NCBI RefSeq assembly: GCF_000820845.2
Contig: NZ_CBXV010000002.1
Span: 310,001-374,000, forward strand
DNA length: 64,000 bases
Reading direction: 5' to 3'
Source: Pyrinomonas methylaliphatogenes
GTDB lineage: Bacteria; Acidobacteriota; Blastocatellia; Pyrinomonadales; Pyrinomonadaceae
Below the pieces are notes generated by a model. That model saw nothing but the letters and a program-made list of their open reading frames with translations, did no database searches and was not told the DNA's origin. Below are positions 41,748 through 53,155 of this stretch, in pieces; position 1 is the first letter of the stretch; every line of letters begins with the position of its first letter. A program made the position numbers and the translations under genes.

Positions 41748-42032
41748 CTACAACTTGAACTCCTTTCTGCCTTTGCTCCGGCTCTTCTGCTGAAGTCGTT
41801 CGAGCAGTTGGCGCGTCTCTTCTTCGACACGCCGTTGCGATTCTTCGTCAAACTCTATGCGGATGCGCAAGTGCGTCCCTTCGCGCGTTCCTGATGGGAG
41901 CAAGGCGAGCGGGAAGTCGGCGCGCCCGCGTTCATCGTCGCCGAGCAGCAACACAGCCCAATCGCCATCTTCGATGCGATCTACGACAGCATGAATCGTC
42001 ACCGCGCTCTCCTTGTTCGCTTCATCCGCCAT
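41748..42032 (-). CDS. DUF3006 protein
   Basis: This 94-residue soluble protein matches the DUF3006 pattern (VVDRIEDGDWAVLLLGDDE, then LPSGTREGTHLRI). DUF3006 proteins are typically encoded next to ComEC-like metallo-beta-lactamase proteins, as here, where it follows that gene by 87 bp. Function is unknown. The C-terminal half is a charged helix. Confidence 0.85.
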   Translation of the reverse strand: MADEANKESAVTIHAVVDRIEDGDWAVLLLGDDERGRADFPLALLPSGTREGTHLRIRIEFDEESQRRVEEETRQLLERLQQKSRSKGRKEFKL

Positions 42033-42119
42033 GACGCCGAATCTCCGTTGACAGGATCTTTGAATTTAGCCGCCCGCGCCATCTTCTTGCGGCCTTCCGA
42101 CGATGGCGCATATTCTTCG

Positions 42120-43253
42120 TCAGCGCCCCTCGCCCGCCGCATGTTGGCGTCTCTTGCGGCGCGGCTCGCCGAACTCGCCATAGGCGACGAATCCCGCGCG
42201 GTCGGAATCGTCGCGCGCTGGGCGCCGCCCGATCCAAACATCCTCGGTCGCCTGCCGTTCGGTTCGGACGGCGAGATCTTTCCCGCCGCGCGTCGTGATC
42301 GTGATCTCGCCCTGAAGATCGGTGCGATAGACGCGCACGTTCGCGGCGCGCAATCGGTCCAGCACCTCTTGACTCGGATGCCCGTAGCGGTTGTCGTAAC
42401 CGCACGAGATGACGGCGATCTCGGGCCGCACGACGCGCAAGAAGCGTTCCGACGTAGCATAGCGCGAACCATGATGGCCGATCTTGAGCACGCGCGCACG
42501 CAGGTTGGCCCCGCGCTCGATCAAACGCTCTTCAGTTTGCTCCTCGGCGTCGCCCATCAAGAGCATGGAGAAATCCCCATAATCGAGGCGCGCGACGATC
42601 GAATTCGCGTTCACGACGGAGCCGCCCGCGCGCAACTGGTCTTCGGTGAAGAGCGGTTCTGTCGGCGCCAGCACGGTGATGATCGCGCCGCCGCCCAGAT
42701 CGAACCGCTGGCCCGGTTCGGCTTTGATGTACTCGGCGCCGCTCTTTTCCGCAGCCGCGAGAAAGTCTCGATATGCCTTGGTCGTCGGCAACACCACTTC
42801 GCCGCGCGTGCGCGCCGTGCGAACGCGCCCACGACTTTCGTTATCGCCGGAAGCCGATCTCGACGGCGGTGCCAACCCAGCGTCGAGCACGTTCTTGACG
42901 GGAAACTGCGCGAAGACCTCATCGGCCGCGCCGATGTGATCGGCGTGCGCGTGTGAAGCGATGAACAGGTCTATCGCGCGCGCGCCCAGACGACGCATCG
43001 TCTGCGCGATGTGGTCGCCGTTGCCCGTATCCCCAGCATCGATCAATGCCACTTTTCCTTCCGGCGAGATGATGAGGATCGAATCGCCTTGACCGACGTC
43101 GAGGACGTGAACTTGAAGTTCGCCGCCCGACGGCGGAGGCGGTTTCTCGCGCCATTTGGGCCAGATCAGGTAGTAGAAGATGAGCGCGGAACCGCCGAGG
43201 ACGATCAGCAGGAAGAGCAAAAGGCAACCGCAACCGCGTCTATCGCGCGCCAA
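42120..43253 (-). CDS. ComEC/Rec2-like MBL-fold hydrolase with membrane anchor
   Basis: The 377-residue protein has one N-terminal membrane helix (about 10-29) and a beta-lactamase fold like the hydrolase part of ComEC. Its motifs are VLDVGQGDSILI, ASHAHADHIGA (metal HxHxDH), SMLLMGDAEEQTE and LKIGHHGSRYATSERF. It lacks the ComEC competence membrane domain. Position inside the pur operon with DUF3006 is probably transcriptional convenience. A nuclease or phosphodiesterase role outside the membrane is possible (inference). Confidence 0.88.
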   Translation of the reverse strand: MARDRRGCGCLLLFLLIVLGGSALIFYYLIWPKWREKPPPPSGGELQVHVLDVGQGDSILIISPEGKVALIDAGDTGNGDHIAQTMRRLGARAIDLFIASHAHADHIGAADEVFAQFPVKNVLDAGLAPPSRSASGDNESRGRVRTARTRGEVVLPTTKAYRDFLAAAEKSGAEYIKAEPGQRFDLGGGAIITVLAPTEPLFTEDQLRAGGSVVNANSIVARLDYGDFSMLLMGDAEEQTEERLIERGANLRARVLKIGHHGSRYATSERFLRVVRPEIAVISCGYDNRYGHPSQEVLDRLRAANVRVYRTDLQGEITITTRGGKDLAVRTERQATEDVWIGRRPARDDSDRAGFVAYGEFGEPRRKRRQHAAGEGR

Positions 43254-43410
43254 CTTTCACCTCCAGCGCCCGCGCCGTGCGACCGAAAACGTCCACGAAG
43301 TTAAACGTCAGTCCCATGCGATCTTTCATCCACCTACGCTCAACTTTACGGATTGAACGCCCGACGCTCAAGCCATTGGGAATGGGAAGAGCCTTCGACG
43401 AGCTTTGCGC

Positions 43411-44847
43411 TCAAGGGACGGGTTCGTGCTCGCGTTCGTACATCGTTTCCGCTTCGCGCGTGATGCGCGTCGGATACCGACCGGTCCAGCAAGCGACGCA
43501 GGCGACGTCGGGGCTGAAGCCGCACGCTTCGAGCATGCCCTCGAGCGAAAGGTAACCGAGCGAATCGGCCTCGATGAAATCGCGGATCTCTTCGACCGAC
43601 ATCCGCGCGGCGATCAGATCCGATTTGTTCGGCGTATCGACGCCGTAAAAGCACGGGCCGATGGTCGGCGGACAACTGATGCGCACGTGAACTTCGGTCG
43701 CCCCGGCTTCGCGCACCATGCGCACGATCTTCTTCGAGGTCGTCCCGCGCACGATGGAATCATCGATCAGCACGACGCGCCGCCCCCGCAAAAGATCGCG
43801 CACCGGATTGAGTTTGACGCGCACGCCGAACGAACGGATCGACTGTTTCGGCTCGATGAAGGTGCGCCCGACGTAGTGATTGCGCACAAGACCATGACGA
43901 TAAGCGAGACCCGATTGCGCCGCGTAGCCGATGGCAGCCGCCACCCCCGAATCGGGCACCGGCACGACGATGTCCGCATCCGCGGGATGCTCGATGGCCA
44001 GACGTTTGCCCATTTTGTGGCGCGATTCGTTGACCGAGCGCCCGAAGATGATCGAATCGGGCCGGGCGAAATAGACGTGTTCGAAGATGCAAAAGGCATG
44101 CTGGCGATGCGGCAGCGGATGAGATGAACGAAGGCCGTGATCGTTTATGACGACCATCTCGCCCGGCTCTATGTCGCGCACGTACTGCGCGTCGATCAAG
44201 TCGAAGGCGCACGTCTCCGACGCGATCACCCAAGCATCGCCCAAGCGCCCCAACGCCAACGGACGAAAGCCGCGCGGATCGCGAATGGCGATGAGGGCCG
44301 CAGGCGTCAGAAAGAGCATCGAAAAGGCCCCTTCCGTATCGCGTAGCACTTCGGGGATCGCCTCGATGACAGATGCGGCATGCGAACGGGCCAGTTTGTG
44401 AAGCACGACTTCGGTGTCCGAAGTCGAGGAGAAGATCGCGCCCTCGCGCTCAAGCGCGCGCCTCTCTTCGGAAGCGAATGGCAGATTCCCGTTGTGGCAA
44501 ACGGCGATCTGACCATGTTGACAGGCGACCAAGAAGGGTTGCGCTTCGCGGATGGAGACTTCGCCAGCCGTCGAATAGCGCACATGTCCGATGGCGCTCG
44601 CGCCCGAAAGCCGGTTCAATCGCTCCTCATCGAAGACGTCCGAGACCAAACCCATCGCCCTTTCCGAACGCAACAACACGCCATCGCTGGCGACGATGCC
44701 GCACGATTCTTGACCGCGATGTTGCAAGGCATAGAGTCCGAGATAGGTCAGCCGGGCCGCTTCCGGATGGCCGTAGATGCCAAAGACCCCGCACTCTTCG
44801 CGGAGCTTATCGCGCTCGTGGTGAAATTCTTCCAAATTGTCGCCCAC
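43411..44847 (-). CDS. purF: Amidophosphoribosyltransferase PurF
   Basis: PurF makes phosphoribosylamine from PRPP and glutamine, the first committed purine step. The 478-residue protein carries an 18-residue propeptide before the N-terminal nucleophile Cys19 (EECGVFGIYG). It has glutaminase motifs (LYALQHRGQES, GHVRYSTAG) and the PRPP loop (VVLIDDSIVRGTTSKKI). C-terminal cysteines (CGFSPDVACVACW) suggest the iron-sulfur, Bacillus-type enzyme. It heads the operon, followed by the ComEC-like, DUF3006, purM and purN genes. Confidence 0.98.
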   Translation of the reverse strand: MGDNLEEFHHERDKLREECGVFGIYGHPEAARLTYLGLYALQHRGQESCGIVASDGVLLRSERAMGLVSDVFDEERLNRLSGASAIGHVRYSTAGEVSIREAQPFLVACQHGQIAVCHNGNLPFASEERRALEREGAIFSSTSDTEVVLHKLARSHAASVIEAIPEVLRDTEGAFSMLFLTPAALIAIRDPRGFRPLALGRLGDAWVIASETCAFDLIDAQYVRDIEPGEMVVINDHGLRSSHPLPHRQHAFCIFEHVYFARPDSIIFGRSVNESRHKMGKRLAIEHPADADIVVPVPDSGVAAAIGYAAQSGLAYRHGLVRNHYVGRTFIEPKQSIRSFGVRVKLNPVRDLLRGRRVVLIDDSIVRGTTSKKIVRMVREAGATEVHVRISCPPTIGPCFYGVDTPNKSDLIAARMSVEEIRDFIEADSLGYLSLEGMLEACGFSPDVACVACWTGRYPTRITREAETMYEREHEPVP

Positions 44848-44898
44848 CGCCTCAACGCACGCTATGAGTTTTTCGTCTCGGCTTAATTAAACCACTAG

Positions 44899-45086
44899 GC
44901 CGCAACTTGGAGCAAGCAACTCTTAGAGGTTTTCGCGCGCACGGACAAGATCGCGAGTGACGGCGACCAAAGCCGCAACTTGGGGCGAGCGGCCCTTAGC
45001 GGTTTTCGCGCTTCGCTCATGAGATTCGACGACGAAGAAAAGAAGAAACTGCGAGCGGCTCTTAACGGTTTTCGCGCTTCGCCTAT
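44899..45086. repeat. Three imperfect intergenic repeats between purF and the glutaredoxin-like gene
   Basis: Copies start at 44899, 44972 and about 45047 (steps of 73 and 75 bp) and share the core CTTARNGGTTTTCGCGC, with 35-45 bp of similarity. Each holds a TTArcG-like -35. Only the third has a fair -10 (TTAACG 45062-45067, 16 bp, TATGCT 45084-45089), which would serve the gene at 45133. The region shows no supported coding sequence. Confidence 0.7.
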
Positions 45087-45132
45087 GCTATCATTGAACG
45101 CTTGAGGGTCATCCTTTAGAGGGGCGCTGAAC

Positions 45133-45381
45133 ATGGAAGTCAAGGTTTACGGCACGAGTTGGTGCGAAGATACGCAGCGCACGCTCAAACAGCTGAGCGG
45201 TTTCGGCGTCGCTTACGAGTACATCGACATCGAACAAGATACCGAAGCGGCGCGTTGGGTGCGCGAACAGAACGGCGGCAAACAACGGACGCCCACGCTC
45301 GAGGTCGGCGGCCAGATCTTGAGCGTGCCGGATGAAGAGGAGCTCGAAAGCGTGCTGCGCGAAAAAGGGTTCATGGCCTGA
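45133..45381 (+). CDS. Glutaredoxin-like small redox protein (single Cys, CEDT)
   Basis: This 82-residue thioredoxin-fold protein has its active site in GTSWCEDTQRTLKQL, a CxxT form with one redox Cys (residue 11). RTPTLEVGGQ carries the cis-Pro and VPDEEEL follows. NrdH, mycoredoxin and glutaredoxin relatives use CxxC or CxxS; the monothiol version suggests glutathionylation- or bacillithiol-type chemistry, or electron relay with a partner. It stands behind the triplicated repeat region. Confidence 0.8.
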   Translation: MEVKVYGTSWCEDTQRTLKQLSGFGVAYEYIDIEQDTEAARWVREQNGGKQRTPTLEVGGQILSVPDEEELESVLREKGFMA

Positions 45382-45456
45382 GCGCCGCCATTTCGGTTTC
45401 TGTCCGGAAGAGCGCTCGGACGAGCGAAAGAACTGTGGCAGGGAGTTCGCTTCTCG

Positions 45457-45978
45457 GTGAGACGATCTTCACATACGGATTTCGACCCGGTCCGGGAGAT
45501 CATCATCCTCGTTTTAAGTTTGACGCTCGTCCTCTCGCTCGTCGGCGCAGGCTGGCGCATCTATCGAAGATTGCCGCCACAACCTCCGATCGTTTGGGGA
45601 AAGCGCGCGCGCGTCTCCGAGACGACCGTTTTAGTGCGCTTGCGTCGCCTCCCCGTCAACGGCGCGGCGGGCACGAAGATTGAATTTTACCCGGTCGATA
45701 CAGAAGCTTTGCAACGCGAGTTCGCCTTCGAGCGTAAACCGGGGCAACGCTTCGAAGATTTTCTCGCAACGAGGTTGAAAGATCGCCAGATCATCGTCTC
45801 GAAGCTCGACGAACAGGGCCGAGCGGTGGCCCAAGTTCCGCCCGGCAAGTGGTGGCTTCATGCGACGCTTAAAGGCAGCCCCGAATTGATCTGGCGTCTT
45901 CCGGTCAACATCTCCGGGCGGGAACTGATCGTCGAATTGACTCCGGAGAACGCCTACGCGCGTTTGCGCAGTTTTTGA
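45457..45978 (+). CDS. Hypothetical membrane-anchored protein
   Basis: The 173-residue protein has one N-terminal membrane helix (about 14-34) followed by a proline-rich linker and a beta-rich extracytoplasmic domain. That domain ends with a carboxypeptidase-regulatory-like pattern (AQVPPGKWWLHATLKGSPE). The start is GTG at 45457 with GGGAG upstream. It lies 75 bp after the glutaredoxin-like gene and 11 bp before the dehydrogenase. I do not recognise the family. Confidence 0.65.
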   Translation: MRRSSHTDFDPVREIIILVLSLTLVLSLVGAGWRIYRRLPPQPPIVWGKRARVSETTVLVRLRRLPVNGAAGTKIEFYPVDTEALQREFAFERKPGQRFEDFLATRLKDRQIIVSKLDEQGRAVAQVPPGKWWLHATLKGSPELIWRLPVNISGRELIVELTPENAYARLRSF

Positions 45979-45989
45979 GAGGTGAGAAG

Positions 45990-46952
45990 ATGCGGGCGCT
46001 TCGTTACGAACGAGGTCGGTTGAGGATCGCCGAGACGGAGAAACCGCGCGCCGCGCGCGAAGCTCTGATCCGCGTGACGCTAGCGGGAATCTGCAACACG
46101 GATCTCGAGATCACGCGCGGCTACGCCGGCTTCGAGGGCACGTTGGGACACGAGTTCGTCGGCGTCGTCGAGAGCGCGCCGGACCAGTCGCTGGTGGGCC
46201 AGCGCGTCGTCGGAGAGATCAACGCTGGCTGTGGCGCGTGTCAACTCTGCCGCGCCGGCGACCCGCGCCATTGTCCGCGCCGCACCGTGCTCGGCATTGT
46301 CGGGCGCGACGGAGCTTTCGCGGAGTTTCTGCAGCTCCCGATCGAGAACCTCCATCGCGTCCCCGACGAGATAGCGGATGAGGAGGCGGTCTTCACGGAA
46401 CCGCTCGCCGCCGCTTATGGCATCACCGAGCAAGTTCGCCTCGACCGTCAAACGCGCACGGTCGTCATCGGCGATGGCAAATTGGGCCTGCTTTGCGCAC
46501 AGGCCCTTTCAATCACCGGCGCCCCCATCACGCTCATCGGGAAGCATGACAACAAACTCGAGATCGCACAAAGGCGCGGAATTGAAACCGTTCGCCTAGA
46601 AGAATTCCTCGCTTCCGACGACCTGAAACGCGCTTTCGATGTCGCCGTCGAAGCCTCCGGCTCGGCGTCGGGGTTCGAGATCGCGCTCGCGGCGCTTCGC
46701 CCGCGCGGTAAACTCGTCCTGAAATCGACCTTTCACGGCGACACGAGCTTCAATGCGGCGCGCATCGTCGTTGACGAGGTGAGCATCATCGGCTCGCGCT
46801 GTGGACGTTTCCCTCCGGCTCTGGATCTGCTACGCCGCAAGGCGGTCGATGTGAAGAGTCTGATCAGCGAAGAGTATCGATTGGCCGATGGGCTCGAAGC
46901 GATGGCGCGCGCCGCAGAGCGCGGCGTCTTGAAGATCCTCCTTCGCCCCTGA
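45990..46952 (+). CDS. Zinc-dependent alcohol dehydrogenase-like (MDR) protein
   Basis: This 320-residue enzyme has the catalytic zinc Cys in AGICNTDLE, the GHEFVGVVE helix and a structural-zinc group (CGACQLCRAGDPRHC). The Rossmann region VVIGDGKLGLLCAQALS and FKSTFHGD-like segment fit the threonine/sorbitol dehydrogenase branch. I used the ATG at 45990 with GAGGTGAG upstream. It is 11 bp after the anchored protein, so they are likely co-transcribed. Substrate unknown. Confidence 0.9.
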   Translation: MRALRYERGRLRIAETEKPRAAREALIRVTLAGICNTDLEITRGYAGFEGTLGHEFVGVVESAPDQSLVGQRVVGEINAGCGACQLCRAGDPRHCPRRTVLGIVGRDGAFAEFLQLPIENLHRVPDEIADEEAVFTEPLAAAYGITEQVRLDRQTRTVVIGDGKLGLLCAQALSITGAPITLIGKHDNKLEIAQRRGIETVRLEEFLASDDLKRAFDVAVEASGSASGFEIALAALRPRGKLVLKSTFHGDTSFNAARIVVDEVSIIGSRCGRFPPALDLLRRKAVDVKSLISEEYRLADGLEAMARAAERGVLKILLRP

Positions 46953-46966
46953 GGAGATCGCGTTCG

Positions 46967-47072
46967 CTTCGTAGCTCTGGGGCTCTGCTTTGCGAATGCG
47001 CCGCGCAACATCCCAGCAACAGCTGTTGACCCAATACTCTTCGGAGCTTTAGAAATCTGCTTTGCGAATGCG
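46967..47072. repeat. 34-bp imperfect direct repeat before the EamA gene
   Basis: The 34 bp at 46967-47000 recur at 47039-47072 with 28 identities, including an exact TCTGCTTTGCGAATGCG; the step is 72 bp. The second copy includes the EamA start codon. A promoter-like TTGACC (47026-47031), 18 bp, TAGAAA (47050-47055) overlaps the second copy only. Confidence 0.75.
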
Positions 47073-47976
47073 TCTGCGAACTAACCTAGCGGCTGACGCC
47101 GCCCTTTTGTTGACGACTCTGATCTGGGGTTCGACCTTCGTCATTGCGAAGGAACTCCTCACAAGCTGGCCGCCTTTCGCCTACCTGAGCTTTCGTTTCG
47201 CGCTGGCGAGCCTGGCCTTCGCGCTCCTCTTTCCACGCCACATCTTTCGCGCGTCGCGCGAAGAATGGCGCGCGGCGATCACGCTTGGGCTTCTCGTCGG
47301 CGGTGGATTCGCGCTCCAAACCATCGGCCAAGTCTACACGACGCCCGCGAAATCGGCCTTCATCACGGGGCTGACGACGCCGCTCGTGCCGATCATCGCC
47401 TATCTGCTCACGGGCGCGCGTCCGAGCAGAGAGAATGCGGTCGGGATCACGCTCGCTTCGCTCGGCGGCGCGCTCATCCTCATGCCGCACGAAAGCGGCA
47501 AGGTCAATCTCGGCGATCTCGTGACGCTCGCTTCGACCATCTGTTTCGCGCTTCACATCGTCTACATGAGCCTCTATGCGCGTCGCCACGATATCAAAAG
47601 GTTATCCGCGTTGCAGATCGGCGTGGCCGCCATCTGCTTCATCGCGCTATGGCCCTTGGAGAGGGCGGCTCATAGCGGATCCGTTCCGCTCGTCTGGAGC
47701 GGGCGCGTCCTGTGGCAGATCATCTATCTCGCGCTCATTGCGACGGTTCTCACCTTTCTGCTCTGGACCTGGGGGCAAGCGCGCGCTTCGGCTACGCACG
47801 CGGCGATCATCTTCAGCCTCGAACCGGTCTTCGCGACTCTCTTCGCACTGGCGGTACGCGGCGGCGAAGAGTGGTTCGGTCTTCGAGGGAGCATCGGCGC
47901 GGCGCTCGTGCTAATCGGAGTCATCGCTTCGGAACTGCGCTGGACTGATCGCCTCGAAGAAGCGGTGCTCGACTGA
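47068..47976 (+). CDS. EamA/DMT-superfamily transporter
   Basis: The 302-residue protein has ten hydrophobic helices in two EamA repeats: LLTTLIWGSTFVIAKELL with FRFALASLAFALLF near the N-terminus, then AGQARASATHAA-like WGQARASATHAAII and LGGALILMP. DMT exporters move metabolites or drugs out of the cell; the substrate is not known. The start is the ATG at 47068; a TTG six bases earlier is also possible. Confidence 0.9.
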   Translation: MRLRTNLAADAALLLTTLIWGSTFVIAKELLTSWPPFAYLSFRFALASLAFALLFPRHIFRASREEWRAAITLGLLVGGGFALQTIGQVYTTPAKSAFITGLTTPLVPIIAYLLTGARPSRENAVGITLASLGGALILMPHESGKVNLGDLVTLASTICFALHIVYMSLYARRHDIKRLSALQIGVAAICFIALWPLERAAHSGSVPLVWSGRVLWQIIYLALIATVLTFLLWTWGQARASATHAAIIFSLEPVFATLFALAVRGGEEWFGLRGSIGAALVLIGVIASELRWTDRLEEAVLD

Positions 47977-48077
47977 ATTGAATCGCCGCCGCTCCCAAAC
48001 GCCTGAAATCTCCCGTCGTCGAAGACTCAAGCGAAGAAGAAGGCGGTCCCGCCATAACGGGCGCGAACGAGCTTCGA

Positions 48078-48107
48078 TTGCGGCGCGCTTCGGATTCCGG
48101 TTATACT
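48078..48107 (+). promoter_or_regulatory. Promoter candidate of the HtrA gene
   Basis: TTGCGG (48078-48083), 18 bp and TATACT (48102-48107) lie in the 251-bp gap before htrA, giving a leader of about 115 nt. The gap shows no gene. Confidence 0.45.
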
Positions 48108-48227
48108 CGAACTGCTCGTTGAAGCGGCAAGGCGTGTCGGGATCGAGGAATCCGGAGCGTTTTGGTCCTTTATTCTTAGCCAGAGACTCAGACTCCTCGC
48201 GCAAGCGAAGGATGAGGGGTTAGCCTT

Positions 48228-49787
<1,560 letters not shown>

Positions 49788-50261
49788 CGGAGGGCGCGGG
49801 TAAAGCTCGAAATGCGATGGAGAATCGCGTCCCGTGACGCGCCGAGCTGTGGTTATGCTCTCCGATCTTCTTCCTCTCGCTTAAAGCAAAGGCGAGATTG
49901 TTCACCTTGGAAGACCCTGTATGCTCTCCAAATTCTCCCTCTCGCTTCCCATAGGCTGAAAAGCGAACGCTTAACTACGTCCAATCCGGATACGAGCCTT
50001 GCCGAATCCTAGGCATAAGGATCAGTAATAAGTCCCATTCACACTTCTTACCTCCGCCTCGATCCCAACCGTCTTCAAGCTTTTGCTAAAAGTCCCACGT
50101 CGCATGTTAGAATTACTCGTCGAGTTCTTTTGAAGCGCTTCCACGCCATCGCTCGATCACATGGCTTCAAGCTTATTCCGTCGCTCTTTCAAGCCGGGCA
50201 GCGATTTGCAAGCGTGGAGCGGAACCGAAATCTAATCGATCACTCATTCGCCTATCATTTT
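49788..50261. other. Long intergenic region with two repeat pairs and a promoter
   Basis: The 474 bp before the aldehyde dehydrogenase hold no gene I support. A 28/29-bp imperfect repeat starts at 49854 and 49920 (TATGCTCTCC...CCTCTCGCTT, step 66). A second pair shares AAGTCCCA at 50030 and 50090 (step 60). A promoter-like TTGCTA (50083-50088), 19 bp, TAGAAT (50108-50113) sits in the last copy. Confidence 0.6.
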
Positions 50262-51824
50262 ATGGTCCAAGCACGCAAAGCCGTCAGAAGAAAGAAGAAC
50301 GAGCGCGCCGCCGCGCGTCGAACGGCGGTTAAAACTTACTACAACTACATCGGCGGAGAATGGGTTCGACCCGCCGCGGGCGAGTTTTTTGAAAACATCA
50401 ACCCAGCCGATACGCGCGATGTGGTCGGGCGCTTCCCGCTTTCGACCGCCGAAGACATCGCGCGCGCGGTCGAGGCTGCGGCGGACGCTTTCGACCGTTG
50501 GCGGCGCACGCCCGCGCCGCGGCGCGCCGAACTGCTCTTTCGCCTCGGCGAAATACTCGTGCGCAACAAGGAGCGGTTCGCCGCCGAGATGACGCGCGAG
50601 ATGGGAAAGGTGCTGAAAGAGACGGGCGGCGACGTGCAAGAAGCGATCGATTGCACTTATTTCGCCGCAGGTGAAGGGCGAAGGCTTCATGGCTTCACCA
50701 CCCCATCAGAGCTTCCCGATAAATTCGCCATGTGCGTGCGGCAGCCGGTCGGCATCTGCGGATTGATCACGCCGTGGAACTTTCCGATGGCGATCCCGTC
50801 GTGGAAATTGATGCCCGCGCTCATCTGCGGCAACACGGTCGTGCTCAAACCGGCGGAAGACACGCCGCTTTCCGCCATCAATCTGGTCAAAGCGTGCGAA
50901 GAGGCGGGCATCCCGCCCGGCGTGGTCAACGTCGTCACGGGCTACGGCGAAACGGTCGGTGCCGCGTTGACCGAACACGCGGGCGTCCGTTTGATCTCGT
51001 TCACCGGTTCGACCGAGACGGGAAGGATCGTCGCGAGCAAGTGCGCCGAACGAAACGCCATCTGCTCGCTGGAGATGGGCGGCAAGAACGTCATCATCGT
51101 GATGGACGATGCCGATCTTGACCTCGCCATCGAAGGGGCCGTGTGGGGCGCGTTCGGCACCTCAGGCCAACGCTGCACGGCATCGTCGCGGCTGGTGGTC
51201 CACAAGAAGGTCTACAAGCGCTTCTCGCAGATGCTCATCGAGCGGGCGCGCGCGCTGCGCGTCGGCAACGGCGCCGATCCCGAAACCGAGATGGGTCCGG
51301 TGATCAACGCCGACGCCGTCGCCAAGATCATGGGCTACATCGAAATCGGCCAGCGCGAAGACGGGGCGAAGCTGGCCTGCGGCGGGAAGCGCCTAACCAA
51401 CGGCGAGTATGCACACGGGTACTTCATCGAACCGACCGTCTTCGTTGACGTCGCGCCGCAGATGCGCATCGCGCAAGAGGAGATCTTCGGTCCGGTGACG
51501 GCGGTGATCCCGACCGACTCGCTCGAAGAGGCGATTGAGATCGCCAACGGCGTCCGTTACGGGCTATCGGCTTCGATCTACACGCAGGATGTCAACCGCG
51601 CCTTCCACGCGATGAACGAGATCTACACGGGGATCTTCTACATCAACGCGCCGACCATCGGCGCCGAAGTCCACCTGCCGTTCGGCGGGACCAAAGCGAC
51701 CGGCAACGGGCATCGCGAAGCGGGCACGCAAGTGCTCGACATCTTCAGCGAATGGAAGGCCGTTTACGTCGATTACAGCGGAAGACTTCAACGCGCGCAG
51801 ATCGATACGGCGAAGATGGAGTGA
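50262..51824 (+). CDS. NAD(P)-dependent aldehyde dehydrogenase
   Basis: The 520-residue oxidoreductase converts an aldehyde to its acid. Visible are the NAD-binding FTGSTETGR, the catalytic Glu in LEMGGKN and the nucleophile Cys in [22 protein letters not shown] and [12 protein letters not shown] are also present. Conserved sequence starts at YYNYIGGEW; the ATG at 50262 adds a basic 28-residue lead without a good ribosome site, so the start is uncertain (a TTG at 50130 is also in frame). Alanine dehydrogenase follows 105 bp later. Substrate unknown; a semialdehyde from amino-acid or sugar breakdown is likely. Confidence 0.93.
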   Translation: MVQARKAVRRKKNERAAARRTAVKTYYNYIGGEWVRPAAGEFFENINPADTRDVVGRFPLSTAEDIARAVEAAADAFDRWRRTPAPRRAELLFRLGEILVRNKERFAAEMTREMGKVLKETGGDVQEAIDCTYFAAGEGRRLHGFTTPSELPDKFAMCVRQPVGICGLITPWNFPMAIPSWKLMPALICGNTVVLKPAEDTPLSAINLVKACEEAGIPPGVVNVVTGYGETVGAALTEHAGVRLISFTGSTETGRIVASKCAERNAICSLEMGGKNVIIVMDDADLDLAIEGAVWGAFGTSGQRCTASSRLVVHKKVYKRFSQMLIERARALRVGNGADPETEMGPVINADAVAKIMGYIEIGQREDGAKLACGGKRLTNGEYAHGYFIEPTVFVDVAPQMRIAQEEIFGPVTAVIPTDSLEEAIEIANGVRYGLSASIYTQDVNRAFHAMNEIYTGIFYINAPTIGAEVHLPFGGTKATGNGHREAGTQVLDIFSEWKAVYVDYSGRLQRAQIDTAKME

Positions 51825-51929
51825 AATGGCCGACTTTCCGCCGCGCAGCGTTGAATGGCAGGAGGACTCTTCCGGTGATGTCGCAGCCAAAGCGGCATCC
51901 AGCATAAATCATCTAGGAGAAGAAAGGTA

Positions 51930-53054
51930 GTGATCGTAGGACTTCCAAAGGAGATCAAAGACAACGAATATCGCGTCGGACTTGTGCCCGCGGGCGTGCG
52001 CGCGTTGACCGATGCGGGCCACACGGTGCTAGTCGAGCGTGGCGCGGGCGAAGGTTCGGGGTTCGAAGATTCGCTCTATCAGCGAGCGGGCGCGAAGATC
52101 CTCGATTCAGCCGATGATGTGTGGGCTGAAGCCGAGATGATCGTCAAGGTCAAAGAGCCGATCGAACCCGAATACAAACGCATGCGCGAAGGGCAGATAC
52201 TCTTCACATATCTGCATCTTGCGCCCGATCGCGAACTGACGCGCCAATTGCTTGAGCGCAAAGTGACCGGCATCGCTTACGAGACCATCACCGACCGGCA
52301 CGGCCATCTGCCGCTTTTGACGCCGATGTCGGAAGTCGCCGGGCGCATGGCCGTGCAGATCGGCGCTCATTATCTTGAAAAGATGGGCGGCGGGCGCGGC
52401 GTGCTCTTGGGCGGCGTCCCCGGCGTGCCCGCGGCGCGAGTTGTGATCTTAGGCGGCGGCGTCGTCGGCACCAACGCGGCCAAGATCGCCGTCGGCATGG
52501 GCGCGCAGGTAACGATCATCGACAAAGACCTCGACCGTCTGCGTGAGCTCGATGACATCTTCCTGTCGCGCATCACGACGCTCGCCTCGAACTCCTATTC
52601 GATCCACGAAGCGATCAGCCACGCCGATCTGATCATCGGGGCCGTGTTGATCCCGGGCGCGGCGGCTCCTAAACTCGTCACACGTTCGATGCTCAAGGAC
52701 GTGCCGAACGGCGCGGTCATCATCGACGTTTCAGTAGATCAAGGCGGCTGCATCGAGACGACGCACCCGACCACGCATTCGGATCCAACCTACTACGTCG
52801 AAGGCGTGCTTCACTACTGCGTCGCCAACATGCCCGGCGCCGTGCCGCGTACCTCGACCTTTGCGCTGACCAACGCGACGCTGCCCTACGCGCTCAAGCT
52901 GGCCAATCTCGGCTTCCTCAAAGCCATCTCCGAAGACAAAGGGTTGCGCGCCGGCGTGAACACCTACGCCGGTCACATCACCTACCAAGCGGTCGCCGAA
53001 TCGCAAAACCTTCCATACACGCCGCTCGAAGAGCTCGTCGAAGACTTGGCTTAA
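51930..53054 (+). CDS. ald: Alanine dehydrogenase
   Basis: Ald interconverts L-alanine and pyruvate plus ammonia with NAD+. The 374-residue protein has [18 protein letters not shown], the catalytic His in FTYLHLAPD and the Rossmann [20 protein letters not shown]. The final [15 protein letters not shown] is also typical. The GTG start follows AGGAG. It follows the aldehyde dehydrogenase and is closed by a strong terminator. Confidence 0.97.
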   Translation: MIVGLPKEIKDNEYRVGLVPAGVRALTDAGHTVLVERGAGEGSGFEDSLYQRAGAKILDSADDVWAEAEMIVKVKEPIEPEYKRMREGQILFTYLHLAPDRELTRQLLERKVTGIAYETITDRHGHLPLLTPMSEVAGRMAVQIGAHYLEKMGGGRGVLLGGVPGVPAARVVILGGGVVGTNAAKIAVGMGAQVTIIDKDLDRLRELDDIFLSRITTLASNSYSIHEAISHADLIIGAVLIPGAAAPKLVTRSMLKDVPNGAVIIDVSVDQGGCIETTHPTTHSDPTYYVEGVLHYCVANMPGAVPRTSTFALTNATLPYALKLANLGFLKAISEDKGLRAGVNTYAGHITYQAVAESQNLPYTPLEELVEDLA

Positions 53055-53097
53055 GTTCGCGAAAGCCCTCTTCTTGTACGAACCTTGAACAAAACTG

Positions 53098-53133
53098 AAA
53101 GAGGCGAATCGGGCTGGCCCGATTCGCCTCTTT
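53098..53133. terminator. Strong bidirectional terminator between ald and the response regulator
   Basis: A 17-bp perfect inverted repeat (AAAGAGGCGAATCGGGC and its complement) with a very small loop is followed by TTT on each strand. It lies 44 bp after ald and 23 bp beyond the convergent response-regulator stop. Confidence 0.88.
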
Positions 53134-53155
53134 GGAATCTCGCGCGCGCCGGGCC

